64,000 nucleotides of DNA, from positions 62,001 to 126,000 of the forward strand of contig JBLKRX010000005.1 in NCBI GenBank assembly GCA_047608075.1, read 5' to 3'. Below are positions 25,201-35,103 of the stretch, piece by piece. The notes under the pieces were generated by a model that worked only from the letters and a program-made list of their open reading frames with translations, was not told where the DNA came from and ran no database searches. This stretch comes from Ferdinandcohnia humi_A (lineage in GTDB: Bacteria > Bacillota > Bacilli > Bacillales > Bacillaceae_L). Numbering within the stretch: the stretch's first letter is position 1; every line of letters starts with the position of its first letter. The position numbers were made by a program, and so were the translations under genes.

Positions 25201-27090
25201 CTAATTGAATGAATTAATACTACTAATCCTTTCAAACTCCACTTCTAATTCCTCTGTCCATTCATCCCGAATACCAGCTACCCTCACTACTCTCCACCAC
25301 TGCACATCATATCCTTCTCGCTCACATTCTTTAATCGCCCATTTGATTCTACGTATTTGGAAATCTCTTACCGAATCAGTGTTTTGCAGTAAGTATTCGT
25401 TGGTTCGGGGCAATTTGGATAGATGCTTTTCCAACAAAGATAATTTGCCAATCTTTTTACCCACCCTGCTTATTGTTATTCGTTCAGGTTTATCATTGGA
25501 ATTAAGTATTTCTTCTACAATTGCCTTTACTAATTCAAGAATTTCCGCATCTCTTTTATCCCAATCTACTCGATTATTTACCGTAATATTTTGCTTCTTC
25601 TTTGGAGAGCTGGAATTAAACCATTTCCTATCGTTGCGATATAGCCAAGTATAAAGACGACTATTAATCTTTCGCAGTTCCGTTTTACCCTTTTCGGGAT
25701 ATTTCTTTTGCAAATCCAGCCACTCTTGGCGAAAACTTCCTCCGTTAATTATATTTTCCTTTCCTTTATGGTTGAGTTCCGATTCACATTCGTTTAACCT
25801 CTGACCATATTTCTTTATCGTATTTACATCTGCCTTTAATCTCCTTGCAATTTCTCTCAAACTTAAATCCATTTGAAGAAGTTCTTTCAGCTTTGCTTCC
25901 CATATTTGACCGAACTCCTTTACTCTCCCAACCTTGTACCTATCTTCTTCACTACTGTTGGGACCACTTCTTGCGTAAACAAAACCGCAGGAACAGTGAA
26001 ATGTTCCAACTGGCCGCTTGATTTTACTATCATAACGAATAGTCATATCAGTGACTATGGGCTTTAAATAGTGGTCTGCACCTGCATTTAAACATGGAAA
26101 AGGGCTTTCGCCAAAAGGAAGATAATCCACTTCCTCATTCAATAACTCTTCCAACGTAATTCCTAAAAATTGAATCATGAGTAGATGTCGAATTGGATGA
26201 ACAGTTTTACGTGGTTTTCTAACCATCGTACTAAGCCAAGAACTATCACTATCATTAATAGAAGATTGCACTGTTTCTAAAAGCGATTCTCCATAAAAAT
26301 TCAGAAATTGTTCTCTAAGTTCCTTTTGTTTTACTACTCCATTTATATTTGCTAATCCCATCAACTTTAACCTCTCTATGTATTGAGAGAAGAACCATTC
26401 AGGTGGTTTATTGGGATAACGATTGTTTAATAATTTATCCACATTATCCACAATTTTAATATACTTGGGGATAAATTCAGATTCTATAACTTCTCCTATA
26501 TTCGTTAGATTTGTATATTCATCGGATATATTGCAATTATCCACACTTGCTGGAACAAACTCATGTTTGTTAAAGTGATGTATTAATACTTTACTGTCGT
26601 ACAGTAAGGTCTTATGCTTTGAGCAAATAATAACCCCTGGAATTTGATGATTTCTCACCCAAAACAATTCGCCATAATTCTTCAATGACTCTATCGAACA
26701 CTCTTTGCACACTCTGATATATCTGTTTTCTTTAATTGTACTTGCCATAACTCCTGTTCGACTATGGATGCTTCCACCGCTGTTTCCTTTCATGGATTGC
26801 AAAACTATTGTGGCACGTTCTGGAGGAAGAAAGGCACTATAAAAAGGGTATAACGTATTTTCCATAATCAAATTTTCCGAAGTTTGATTATTACCTATTG
26901 GCAGATTACCTACCAAGCTATCTATATTTGATGATAAATCCACAACCGCAGTAACAGAGCGAGAGCCAAATAACTCTTCAATTGTTGACTTGGGGCTAAT
27001 GTTCCCACTTCTTATATGGAAACGTGCTAATGTACTATATAGTAACTCATTCGGATACGGTGTTGGAAAAAAGCCAACCATTATTCTCAC
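25201..27090 (-). CDS. TniQ/TnsD of the second Tn7-like operon
   Basis: 629 aa. N-terminal FFPTPYPNELLYSTLARFH and zinc cluster CKECSIES...RNHQIPGVIICSKH, then RKPRKTVHPIRHLLMIQFLG and FHCSCGFVYARSGP. It is clearly homologous to the 617-aa TniQ of Tn-1 along its whole length, with a C-terminal HTH (LSLREIARRLKADVNTIKKY). It selects the target for TnsC. Its start overlaps the tnsC stop (ATGA). Confidence 0.9.
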   Translation of the reverse strand: MRIMVGFFPTPYPNELLYSTLARFHIRSGNISPKSTIEELFGSRSVTAVVDLSSNIDSLVGNLPIGNNQTSENLIMENTLYPFYSAFLPPERATIVLQSMKGNSGGSIHSRTGVMASTIKENRYIRVCKECSIESLKNYGELFWVRNHQIPGVIICSKHKTLLYDSKVLIHHFNKHEFVPASVDNCNISDEYTNLTNIGEVIESEFIPKYIKIVDNVDKLLNNRYPNKPPEWFFSQYIERLKLMGLANINGVVKQKELREQFLNFYGESLLETVQSSINDSDSSWLSTMVRKPRKTVHPIRHLLMIQFLGITLEELLNEEVDYLPFGESPFPCLNAGADHYLKPIVTDMTIRYDSKIKRPVGTFHCSCGFVYARSGPNSSEEDRYKVGRVKEFGQIWEAKLKELLQMDLSLREIARRLKADVNTIKKYGQRLNECESELNHKGKENIINGGSFRQEWLDLQKKYPEKGKTELRKINSRLYTWLYRNDRKWFNSSSPKKKQNITVNNRVDWDKRDAEILELVKAIVEEILNSNDKPERITISRVGKKIGKLSLLEKHLSKLPRTNEYLLQNTDSVRDFQIRRIKWAIKECEREGYDVQWWRVVRVAGIRDEWTEELEVEFERISSINSFN

Positions 27091-28754
27091 CCCACACCAA
27101 AGAAATCATCTTCTACCACTTTAATAATTCCTTTCTCTTTAAGAGCTTCATGGGCAAATAGACCATTTGCTTTTCCTTCTGAAACAATCAATCTTAAATC
27201 TTGCTTGTTTTGCAACTCCATTTTCTTTGACCTTTTAGTTAGTTTAGAGCTACCCTCTTCTATATTAAAAGACAGCTTAAACGCCTCTTTGATAATCCCC
27301 TTTATATCCAACTCTTTCCCTTGCTGTTCCATCACAGAATCAACACACTTTTTTGCTTTAGCTGGTTCAACATCCAGCTCAATTAATTTTACAATAGCCT
27401 GTTCCCTTACGTTCTCTTTCCAATCTTTCTCTTGCTTTTTCTTCGCCTTTTGAATTTCCTTTATTTTATCGTTCATAGAAACAGTTGCAAATTCCTGATT
27501 AATAAACCCTTCTACATCTATAAGTGTAATATCTTCGTATCTCGAAATAGCTTTAATGTCGCCACTTCTTATAGCATTAATCATCGGCTGAATTAGTTGC
27601 AAATTCTCTCTTGCTACTTTTCTAATTAGTGAGGGTGTTATTTCTTCTTTGCCACTGGAGATTGCTTTTACTTGAGCCATGACAAAAAGTTTAATCGCAA
27701 TATCTGTTATTCCGCCAGATTCATCATATAAAATATCTTTAAACTCTTGTGTAATAGCAGTTGGCTTTCTCACCCACTGATAATCCCACATTCCTTCTAA
27801 GATTAAGTCCCAATTTGAATCCTGTTTTAATCTTTCAAGAACCATGTCCCCCTGACCACTACCACGTCTTGCTTGGCGAAAGTCTCCTCTAAGTGATGGT
27901 AAGGCTTTGGGTGTACCTATTAAAAGGAGAGGAATCCCCATATTAGATAGGTAATGGAAGAAATTCATCATTTTTTCAGCCCCTCCCGATTTCGCTACAC
28001 TTAACGACTGCACCTCGTCTATAATGATTAACCCGATAGAATGTACTCTCGAAATTTGTAAAATTGCTGGTTGAAGAGATGCAATTGGTTGCCTTCCAGA
28101 ACCAAATTTACGATGGTAAGAGCTTCCAATGAGAGAATCGATGATACGGAAGAAGTCGATACATAGTCCTTTCACTGTACCGTCAAAACTACAATCCATC
28201 TTAATCCAGGATAGCTGATACATATTAAAGTCAGTTTTCTTATAACGAGAATGTATGATAATCTGCGGTATCGTTTTCAATATTCTGGAAATATTTGTGC
28301 TCTTTCCGAGACCAGAAGGACCAATTATTGTCATAGTTGATGATGTGGTCTTGAAATTGTCGTTGTATATTTCTATATTTCCATTTAGAATATTTTTATA
28401 GCCATTTTGTAACTCTTTTGCGTATTCTGGCTTTAAAGGATTCCTGTGTACATAACCCCTACGAATCATTCTTGATATTCTTGACTCCAGGTCTAATACC
28501 TGTGACAGAGGTTGGTAATAATATTCAAAGATACGCTGAACAAGATGAAGCCTTATGTGAGCATCAAGATTCCTTTCATTTATCTCAAAAGGAGGATACG
28601 AAGCTAACTTATCAATTGCTTCTTCTTTAGAAAAAATCAGAGGCAGAGCTTCTATAAGGGGATTATCTCGGTATTCCATCACTTTTTGTTCTTTATACTC
28701 CGCCATTACCGCTTCCCCACCGTTTGGAATTATCACTTTATTCTGTTTTCCCAT
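27087..28754 (-). CDS. TnsC-like AAA+ regulator (second operon)
   Basis: 555 aa with start ATG at 28754 after GGAGAG. Walker A TIIGPSGLGKSTNI and Walker B IGLIIIDEVQSL are intact. The N-terminal AEYKEQKVMEYRDNPLIEALP matches TnsC of Tn-1. It couples TniQ to the transposase and overlaps tnsB by 17 bp. The likely role is fully parallel to TnsC. Confidence 0.92.
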   Translation of the reverse strand: MGKQNKVIIPNGGEAVMAEYKEQKVMEYRDNPLIEALPLIFSKEEAIDKLASYPPFEINERNLDAHIRLHLVQRIFEYYYQPLSQVLDLESRISRMIRRGYVHRNPLKPEYAKELQNGYKNILNGNIEIYNDNFKTTSSTMTIIGPSGLGKSTNISRILKTIPQIIIHSRYKKTDFNMYQLSWIKMDCSFDGTVKGLCIDFFRIIDSLIGSSYHRKFGSGRQPIASLQPAILQISRVHSIGLIIIDEVQSLSVAKSGGAEKMMNFFHYLSNMGIPLLLIGTPKALPSLRGDFRQARRGSGQGDMVLERLKQDSNWDLILEGMWDYQWVRKPTAITQEFKDILYDESGGITDIAIKLFVMAQVKAISSGKEEITPSLIRKVARENLQLIQPMINAIRSGDIKAISRYEDITLIDVEGFINQEFATVSMNDKIKEIQKAKKKQEKDWKENVREQAIVKLIELDVEPAKAKKCVDSVMEQQGKELDIKGIIKEAFKLSFNIEEGSSKLTKRSKKMELQNKQDLRLIVSEGKANGLFAHEALKEKGIIKVVEDDFFGVG

Positions 28755-30921
28755 ACGTTCTCTCCTTCTGCTTCCTTCTTAATAAAGCAATTTCATTTTC
28801 AAATTCATCTTGTTCCTCTTCGGGTTCTTGCCTACTTATTTTATTAAAGGAAACAACCTGTCCCTTTTCCTTCGCATCCATTTTATCCAATTCAAATGCT
28901 TCACTTTCTCTGTTAATTATTTTCTCTATTTGTCTATTTTTACGGATTCCCTTTAATTTTTGCGTCTTGCTTTCCGCTCCATCCTGCTGTTCTTTTGTCA
29001 TTTTTTCCGCTTCTTGGACAATGTTTTCAATCTCTGAAATTAAATCTATTTTGGATTGCAACTGTTCGTCTTCTTTTTGCTTTTTTTGCAATTTTTCATA
29101 CTCCTGCAAATATTCAAGCTCCTCGAAACTCTTGTATTTATGAGCTTCTTGATAATCAAGGAGATGGCATTTCTCAAAACCTTTTCCGTCTTCTTTTTTA
29201 ATATATACGTAGTTTAAATTTCGTGGGTCATAGGATATCTGAATCTTCTCTCCACTTCCTGTTATACGAACTCGTTCAAAACTACCTTCTTTAAGAAGGC
29301 TTGAGGAGCTGTAAAATAACCCCTTGAACTTAATTCCTTTTCCAGTTATATAAGCATTTGCAGTTGGCATTAAATTTAACTTTACAATATCTTCTGAAAC
29401 TGAACGCAACAATCCTGCTTTATTTTTTAAACCCCAGTTCCACAACCTAATTGGAATCGGTTCTACTTCGTCTTCTATCATAATTTCCTCCCGATTATAA
29501 TTAGATAGCCAACTTTGATTATGATGCAGACAAGATTTAATCATGATTTGGGTAAATTGAAAAAGGTCAAGTACTCCATCTAAACGGTAATTCCTGTCCC
29601 CTCTACCAGCAGTAGGATTAACCGCACCTGGAAGTAATGGTTTTACCACCTTATCGTTAATTGCCCTGAAATTTCTCTCAATTATTCCTTTTGCATCAGC
29701 TCTGTATGAACCTGAGTTCTGCACCTTAATGTGCAAAAAACTAATAATTGATTCCGCTAAATTGCCTTCTAATTCCCCTCGGTCTACCATAAGAGTGTCA
29801 CACAAATGATGAACTGGCCATTGCTCCTCAGTAATTGCAATACCATATGATTTACAAAACTCTACTTTATCCGCTACTGTATTTGCAAGAGCATTCATTG
29901 CCCCGTTCCAAGATGGCCCTTCTAATCCAACGTATAAGCCTGTAATCATCCTGGAGAATCTATCTATACAAAAGTAAACAACAGGGCGACCTATTATCCA
30001 ATTTCTGTTATATCTTGAAACCAGATAAACATCTGCAATTGTAGCATCGATTTCATAATAGCCTGGACCATAAGCCTCTACGGTAGAACTACCCAATATT
30101 GGTCTATGATTTTGTAGATATTCCTTTGACCCCTTCCTTGAATATATTTCCTTCTTCAAGTTTCGCTCCTTATAAAAGAAGTATTTAAACTGCCCAAAAG
30201 TTGGAACTTCACTGGATGGTTTTAGTATTCGCTTCTCAATGCCCCCATCTACCCTATGCCCATCCGCATAAAATTCCTTCCTCATTAACTGATATGCAGT
30301 ATTCAATGAGTTCTCAGCTTTTGTGTAATAAAATTTATTAAGTGCTACCCTAAATATCTGCTTCGTTTCTTCATCAACATTTACACCTTCACCCACAATA
30401 TCCTTATATTTTTTTGGTCTCCCCCTTTTTTTACCTGTTGCTTGTCTTTCCTGTACCTTTCTATTCTTATAATCTGGTAAAAGAGCATTCATATGTTTTC
30501 CTCTTTGCCAATATCGCCTTAAATACTTGTAGACTGTTTTATTACTTACTCCAAATTTTTCACTTGCCTTTTTAACAAGCTCTGCACGTTTCTTTGCATT
30601 AAAAACTTCTGATTCATTTTCTTTATCAGCAATGGCTTTTATTATCCCCCATGCTTTATTCCGAATTTCCTTCTCTTTCTCACTAATCTGATTTTCATTT
30701 TTAAAAACTTGAAAGGGGTCATCTTTAATAATGATTGCACTATTAATCTCAATTTCATTAACAATGTCCTCTACATTTTTATATATTGGGGTGCTCTTAT
30801 TAGCGTAAATATCAATAAGAACTACAACTGTATAATCAGTGCTAATCCACAAAATTCTTTCAACGGTATCCTTTAATGAATCTATCGTATAACCAATTAA
30901 CGTATTAACGGTCAATAGCAA
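28738..30921 (-). CDS. TnsB DDE transposase (second operon)
   Basis: 727 aa with an intact triad: Asp292 (YYEIDAT), Asp380 (MVDRGE) and Glu415 (GIIERNF). The N-terminus (LLLTVNTLIG...RILWISTDYTVVVLID) matches TnsB of Tn-1, so the long N-terminus is real. HTH-type end-binding region at about 115-140 (FGVSNKTVYKYLRRY). The C-terminus is long, charged and coiled-coil-like. It should bind ends different from those of Tn-1; the 474-bp element ends are the candidate. tnsA overlaps it by 17 bp. Confidence 0.93.
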   Translation of the reverse strand: MLLTVNTLIGYTIDSLKDTVERILWISTDYTVVVLIDIYANKSTPIYKNVEDIVNEIEINSAIIIKDDPFQVFKNENQISEKEKEIRNKAWGIIKAIADKENESEVFNAKKRAELVKKASEKFGVSNKTVYKYLRRYWQRGKHMNALLPDYKNRKVQERQATGKKRGRPKKYKDIVGEGVNVDEETKQIFRVALNKFYYTKAENSLNTAYQLMRKEFYADGHRVDGGIEKRILKPSSEVPTFGQFKYFFYKERNLKKEIYSRKGSKEYLQNHRPILGSSTVEAYGPGYYEIDATIADVYLVSRYNRNWIIGRPVVYFCIDRFSRMITGLYVGLEGPSWNGAMNALANTVADKVEFCKSYGIAITEEQWPVHHLCDTLMVDRGELEGNLAESIISFLHIKVQNSGSYRADAKGIIERNFRAINDKVVKPLLPGAVNPTAGRGDRNYRLDGVLDLFQFTQIMIKSCLHHNQSWLSNYNREEIMIEDEVEPIPIRLWNWGLKNKAGLLRSVSEDIVKLNLMPTANAYITGKGIKFKGLFYSSSSLLKEGSFERVRITGSGEKIQISYDPRNLNYVYIKKEDGKGFEKCHLLDYQEAHKYKSFEELEYLQEYEKLQKKQKEDEQLQSKIDLISEIENIVQEAEKMTKEQQDGAESKTQKLKGIRKNRQIEKIINRESEAFELDKMDAKEKGQVVSFNKISRQEPEEEQDEFENEIALLRRKQKERTYGKTE

Positions 30922-31759
30922 CTTTTAAACCCTCCTCCCTATCTTGCAAAACAATCTCTAAGACCTCTGCCGACTGATTTAAGTCAATCTTCTTATCCAT
31001 ATCTATCTTTATCTGTTTTGTTGCTAATAAGTGTTTAAATAGCAACAACCCTGAACCAGCTTCAAGGTTCAATTGAACATCAAAAGAACTTGTAATCTCA
31101 CGAATTGCTTTTGTATTTTTATAAAATGACTCCATTAGAATTTGTGTCAGATACGAAATATCATCTTTACTAAAATCCGTTGTTCCCTCTAAAAATCTTG
31201 CAGGATGTATCCACTCAATATTCTTTGCTTTTACTAAGGGAATTTCTTTTTGAGTTACCAAGCCCCAATTAACTTCCCTTTTTTCAAAATAGCGTCTTAT
31301 CAACTCGAACCGTTCAATCACTGCCTTTTTTTCAAGTTCGTGCGATGCTTTGACACTTCTTGCTACATCAAAGGTGTTTCCGTCTTTACCTTTAACAGTA
31401 ATTAAAAAGGTCGTGGTTAAAATGTAAGGAAATCCAGATTGTTTATCCTTAAATTTTCTTATATCAATATCTTCTTGCTCCCCAACTACTTCCTCGAAAT
31501 CGTACAAAGGCATATGCTCTTTCACTTGTAAAATAGAGTCGTTATATTCGGTTAGGTAAAAAAATCTTGATTCTATATCTGAAAGTAGATGAACTACCCT
31601 ATTACACTTCCATGTCCTTATACGACTACTTCTGCCGAGGGACCCGAAATCGTGAATTCGTATAAATGGTTTATAGGATTCAAATTCTCCCTGCCCTCTT
31701 CCCTCCTTTATATACCGTTGTAATTTCTCCGCATCCCATTCATTTCTCATTTCCAACAC
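30905..31759 (-). CDS. TnsA-like protein lacking the catalytic Asp
   Basis: 284 aa. It aligns with Tn-1 TnsA through the active-site region: ILTTTFLITVKG against VMTTDFLITIKT. Glu63 (SDIESRF) and Lys137 (RSVKASH) are kept, but the catalytic Asp (118 in Tn-1 TnsA, 114 in Tn7) is Thr117 (codon ACC). Such a protein should assemble with TnsB and TnsC but not cut 5' ends, leaving TnsB to make replicative cointegrates. It overlaps the recombinase gene by 20 bp. Confidence 0.88.
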   Translation of the reverse strand: MLEMRNEWDAEKLQRYIKEGRGQGEFESYKPFIRIHDFGSLGRSSRIRTWKCNRVVHLLSDIESRFFYLTEYNDSILQVKEHMPLYDFEEVVGEQEDIDIRKFKDKQSGFPYILTTTFLITVKGKDGNTFDVARSVKASHELEKKAVIERFELIRRYFEKREVNWGLVTQKEIPLVKAKNIEWIHPARFLEGTTDFSKDDISYLTQILMESFYKNTKAIREITSSFDVQLNLEAGSGLLLFKHLLATKQIKIDMDKKIDLNQSAEVLEIVLQDREEGLKVAIDR

Positions 31760-32567
31760 CAGCTTTTCTATTTCTCTTTAACAAGGCTTGAACCTTTCCG
31801 AAAACAATTTTATTTACCAAAGGAGTATGATTGCCTTCAATAATTAAATCGGAATGCCTCAACACCCCCTTGTAAAAATCATTTCTCAATATCTCTACCA
31901 AAGACTGTTTACTAAACTTATTACCTCTGCTGGTTTTAAATCCTGAAACGTCTAAATATCTTTTCAATTTTCCAAGACTGCCCAGTTCCAAATACTTTTT
32001 GAAAATCAATTCAATAATGGCCACTGATTCGTCATCGACAGAAATCTTCGCTTTATCATTCCACTTATAACCTAAAGGAGCATTGCCACATGCTTTATCG
32101 CCACTCTTAATTTTTGTTCTCCTTCCTTTACTAAGTTTCATTGCGATTGACATTCTTTCATATTGGTCAAGCAATTCCATCATTCCATTAATTAGGAAGT
32201 CATTAGGGTCCTTGGTGTAAATGCTATAGTTCGGTTGCTCGATACTGATAACATCAGCAGAGTGCCTTTGAAACTCCCTGTGAACTAAAACCTTGACTGT
32301 ATCACTCCTCCATAAACGTGATGTATTTAGTACAACTACTTTTTTTACTTCTCCAAAAGAACTAATTAAATCATTTAATCCGTCTCTGTTAGCAACCGCT
32401 CCTGATAATCCTTCGTCTCGAAATATTTCAATTAGGTTATATCCATTCTTTTGGCAAAAATCTATGATTGCTGATTCTTGGGTTCTTAGCCCATATCCAT
32501 CCATTTGGGTTTTGGTGCTAACCCTTATATATCCAAAAACATCCAAACTGTTATCCCCCCTGTACAT
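31740..32567 (-). CDS. Serine recombinase (probable cointegrate resolvase)
   Basis: 275 aa. Resolvase fold with catalytic Ser17 (GYIRVSTKTQMDGYG), the RDEGLSGA loop and SRLWRS helix, followed by a short 'recombinase' domain (GNAPLGYKWND...RNDFYKGVLRHSD). There is no zinc ribbon or coiled coil, so it is shorter than large phage integrases. First gene of the operon recombinase-tnsA-tnsB-tnsC-tniQ. Given the altered TnsA, resolving cointegrates is its most natural task. The TnsA overlap makes coupled expression likely. Confidence 0.88.
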   Translation of the reverse strand: MYRGDNSLDVFGYIRVSTKTQMDGYGLRTQESAIIDFCQKNGYNLIEIFRDEGLSGAVANRDGLNDLISSFGEVKKVVVLNTSRLWRSDTVKVLVHREFQRHSADVISIEQPNYSIYTKDPNDFLINGMMELLDQYERMSIAMKLSKGRRTKIKSGDKACGNAPLGYKWNDKAKISVDDESVAIIELIFKKYLELGSLGKLKRYLDVSGFKTSRGNKFSKQSLVEILRNDFYKGVLRHSDLIIEGNHTPLVNKIVFGKVQALLKRNRKAGVGNEK

Positions 32568-32972
32568 AGATAGTCAAGTATTATTCATAATGTCTGACTT
32601 AAAAACTGAAAAAATATAGGACTATCAATGTCCAGTTGCTTTTAAAGTCGATTAATAATGAATTGGTCATCTAATTAGATGTAGAAATTCCTGTTCGGCA
32701 TCACCCCCTTTAACATAATCAACGTAAATCTTGACTATAAAATATGCAGACAAAAAAATAGCATATAGTACTTCCAAAGAGTTTTTTTCTTTTGGAAATA
32801 CCACATGCTATTTTGATTTGCTTTAATATTAGGTTAAAAGGATAAATCTTACTGCCATCAAATTGACTTTTTATATGTCATCATCTTATCTCAAGAACCA
32901 GCGAAACTCAAGTACAAAATAATTGGAACTCTCACTTTATCAAGTTAAAAAACTAAAGACGGTACTGTATTT
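32568..32972. other. Upstream region of the recombinase operon
   Basis: No gene. A large hairpin at about 32749-32818 (AAATAGCAT...CTTCCAAAGAG against CTTTTGGAA...ATGCTATTT) looks like a terminator. The 32570-32690 stretch, with loosely related GATAGTCAA, GACTATCAATGTC and AGTCGATTAATAATG words, could hold res sites or transposon-end repeats, but the pattern is not convincing. Confidence 0.4.
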
Positions 32973-33176
32973 TCATTCAAGCTCATTTAGGTTGGTAAGA
33001 TAAACAGCATTACTACTATCGTTTATATCTACGATTGAATCTCTGGTAAAGATATATTTGCTACTATCTAATTTTGCCCTAATGCTGAGGAAGTACGCCT
33101 CCGCCTGTTTCTTGCTATAAAATATCTCGGTTACTCCGATATTCCCCCAACACTCTACTGCCCAATTCTTTTCCAT
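32973..33176 (-). CDS. Small hypothetical protein
   Basis: 67 aa, MEKNWAVECWGNIGVTEIFYSKKQAEAYF..., after GGGTG. One compact alpha/beta domain with a Lys/Gln-rich helix; no family recognised. It begins a long stretch of short minus-strand genes (33-38 kb) that look like plasmid or phage accessory genes. Confidence 0.5.
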   Translation of the reverse strand: MEKNWAVECWGNIGVTEIFYSKKQAEAYFLSIRAKLDSSKYIFTRDSIVDINDSSNAVYLTNLNELE

Positions 33177-33375
33177 ATATTTTTCACCCTTTTCCGAGTT
33201 TCTTCTATTTATATATGATATATTTTTTAAATCCCTTTATCAAAATGAAAGATTATATAGATAAGCAAGTGTCAATCTGAGAGTAAAAGAGATTTGAAAA
33301 GAAGTAGAATTAAATTACTCCTCAATCCAATCTCCTTTATTTCTCGTTTTTATCCTTTTACTTCTTTTTCAAAAA

Positions 33376-33918
33376 TTATTCAATAAAACATCTAAATGCT
33401 CCAGCAATTGTCCATTTTTCACTCGATTGTCTTACATTATTTTCAATAAATTTTAATAAGGAATTATATCCTTCCATAAATATCTTTCCCTCTACAAAAA
33501 ACACGAACATTGATATATCAATTTCCAACCAACCCCAAGCTGATACCTTAATTTCATCGGTAATTCTATTGGATTGAAAGCAAGGAAAATTCCTCTCTTC
33601 TGCTACTTGTACTATTTCTTGAAATGTCGATAATCCACCGATTATTTCCACAGCCGATTTAAAACAATCAGTATATGGCTGTTCTTGGGGATACATCGAA
33701 TATTGATATTGTATATATTCCTGCAATTGTTCTAAGACTACGGATTCTTTAATTTCAAAAATAATTTTGTCATGGGTTTCGTTAAAATCATATAAGGACA
33801 TATCAAAGTGTTTATTTAACTCAATTTCTAATTTTTCAATAGTAACTCCTACCTTGTCCAATCTCTTCTTATCAATTTCCATCCTATAACCAATTCCCAT
33901 TTGAAGATATTGTCCCAT
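33376..33918 (-). CDS. Hypothetical 180-aa protein
   Basis: Starts after AGAGGTGAATAAGG with MGQYLQMGIGYRMEIDKKRLDK. An alpha/beta protein with WGWLEIDISMFVFF near residue 130 and a C-terminal helix; no catalytic motif or membrane segment seen. It is separated by 55 bp from the upstream DUF2442-like gene and could be in the same transcript. Confidence 0.5.
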   Translation of the reverse strand: MGQYLQMGIGYRMEIDKKRLDKVGVTIEKLEIELNKHFDMSLYDFNETHDKIIFEIKESVVLEQLQEYIQYQYSMYPQEQPYTDCFKSAVEIIGGLSTFQEIVQVAEERNFPCFQSNRITDEIKVSAWGWLEIDISMFVFFVEGKIFMEGYNSLLKFIENNVRQSSEKWTIAGAFRCFIE

Positions 33919-33973
33919 CCTTATTCACCTCTCTCACTTTTCTTCTTTCCCTGTTCCTTGATAAAATCATTCA

Positions 33974-34270
33974 TCATCCTAAGCATGTATATTGACCTCG
34001 CTTCATTTTTTCATTTACTAAAATATGGTTAATATTTACACTTTCCGAAAATAAATGTTCAGGTTCAAAATCTACCCCGTTTTCCCAAACGACTGTACCT
34101 GCTACAGTATCAAGCACTGCTGTTTGAAACATATCAATATTATCTCTAACTTCGGCTAACTTGCCTTTATCATCACGCAAGAATTGCTTGATGTCTAAGA
34201 GCCGATATTCCCCATTATCAAATTCAAGGATTAGTTCAAATTTAACTGTAAATAACGATGTTACTTTCAT
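33974..34270 (-). CDS. DUF2442-like protein
   Basis: 98 aa. MKVTSLFTVKFELILEFDNGEYRLLDIKQFL and the later GTVVWENGVDFEPEHLF match the DUF2442 pattern (...TFDNGE..., ...GTVxWPNGxDxxPExL). The family is often linked with DUF4160 in toxin-antitoxin-like pairs, but no DUF4160 gene is seen here. Its ATG overlaps the upstream stop (TTATGA). Confidence 0.7.
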   Translation of the reverse strand: MKVTSLFTVKFELILEFDNGEYRLLDIKQFLRDDKGKLAEVRDNIDMFQTAVLDTVAGTVVWENGVDFEPEHLFSESVNINHILVNEKMKRGQYTCLG

Positions 34271-34440
34271 AACTTTTTATCTACCTTCCTTCTAAAAAAT
34301 CTAAACTTCCTTTTATCTATTTCGTCTAATAAAGCCAGAGCCTTTTTATTTTCCTTTAGAATAGGGTGGCTCATATCAGCAACGGACATCTCTTTCCCAA
34401 AGTTTGGATTACTGCTCTTTTTATTTCTCTCGAATGCCAT
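34267..34440 (-). CDS. Small basic hypothetical protein
   Basis: The ATG at 34440 was chosen (GGGAGAG upstream; MAFERNKKSSNPNFGKEMSV); an upstream frame of 15 codons is not needed. 57 aa, very basic. Its stop overlaps the DUF2442-like start, so they are coupled. No family. Confidence 0.5.
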   Translation of the reverse strand: MAFERNKKSSNPNFGKEMSVADMSHPILKENKKALALLDEIDKRKFRFFRRKVDKKL

Positions 34441-34457
34441 TAGTCTCTCTCCCTTTT

Positions 34458-34604
34458 TCAATAGATTATTCTGCCTTTCAGCCACTTTAAAAATTCAAGA
34501 AACTCCTTTATATCTTGTTCCCTCCTAATTGAATCAGGGCTTTTAATTGGCATCGTAATATAACACCGAGACCTCCGATGAAACTTCTTATATTCATTTG
34601 TCAC
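34458..34604 (-). CDS. Possible 48-aa protein
   Basis: A GTG start after AAAGGTGGGA opens VTNEYKKFHRRSRCYITMPIKSP and continues DSIRREQDIKEFLEFLKWLK before stopping 17 bp ahead of the 34440 gene. The composition is protein-like and the spacing operon-like. Not recognised. Confidence 0.4.
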   Translation of the reverse strand: MTNEYKKFHRRSRCYITMPIKSPDSIRREQDIKEFLEFLKWLKGRIIY

Positions 34605-34691
34605 TTTTCATTCCCACCTTTCACTTAAGTCAATTACAATGGGAGGTATTATACTTTTTACTTTGCATGTACTGCTTTTAGGGACTGCTAC

Positions 34692-34787
34692 CTATCTCCT
34701 TTTCTTTAAAATAACTTTTATTGATAACACTGCTAAAACCGCAATAATTGCTACAGCAAATAGACTTACAACAATTAGAGAACTCAT
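34692..34787 (-). CDS. Possible 31-aa membrane peptide
   Basis: MSSLIVVSLFAVAIIAVLAV then LSIKVILKKRR: one membrane helix with a basic tail. The ribosome site (GGATGG) is weak. A plus-strand frame of 67 aa over the same DNA is less plausible. Listed with low confidence. Confidence 0.35.
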   Translation of the reverse strand: MSSLIVVSLFAVAIIAVLAVLSIKVILKKRR

Positions 34788-35103
34788 TTTTTCCATCCTT
34801 ATTTGGTATATAGTCTTTGAATCCAAAAAGGGAAGCCAATAGTCAATTTTTTGAATTTTTTTAAATCGACTTTGGCTTCCCTATTAAAATTGATATTTTT
34901 TTACAAATTGATGTTATTATTTATAGAATATACTCGGAATAAGACAATTGCAACTACTACTACTTTTTGCGGGTTTTACTTTAAGCCTCTTGTTATCAAC
35001 GTCTAATCGGTACAACATTATTATATGAATTCTTCCCTCTCTCTTTTTCATAATCTTGAATACATTGTAGCGAAATACAAGTATTTAACCATCTTCTTAG
35101 AAA
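34788..35103. terminator. Intergenic with hairpin
   Basis: A stem GGGAAGCCAA...TTGGCTTCCC at 34830-34881 encloses T-rich DNA and probably terminates transcription from 35104 (minus). Nothing else was seen up to 35103. Confidence 0.55.

Noticed and set aside
25080..32700. Transposon ends immediately bordering the second tns operon
   Set aside because: No paired TGT/ACA termini with multiple ordered repeats could be found next to 25201 or 32567.
34639..34842. 67-aa hydrophobic plus-strand frame
   Set aside because: A minus-strand membrane peptide is a better, though weak, reading of the same DNA.
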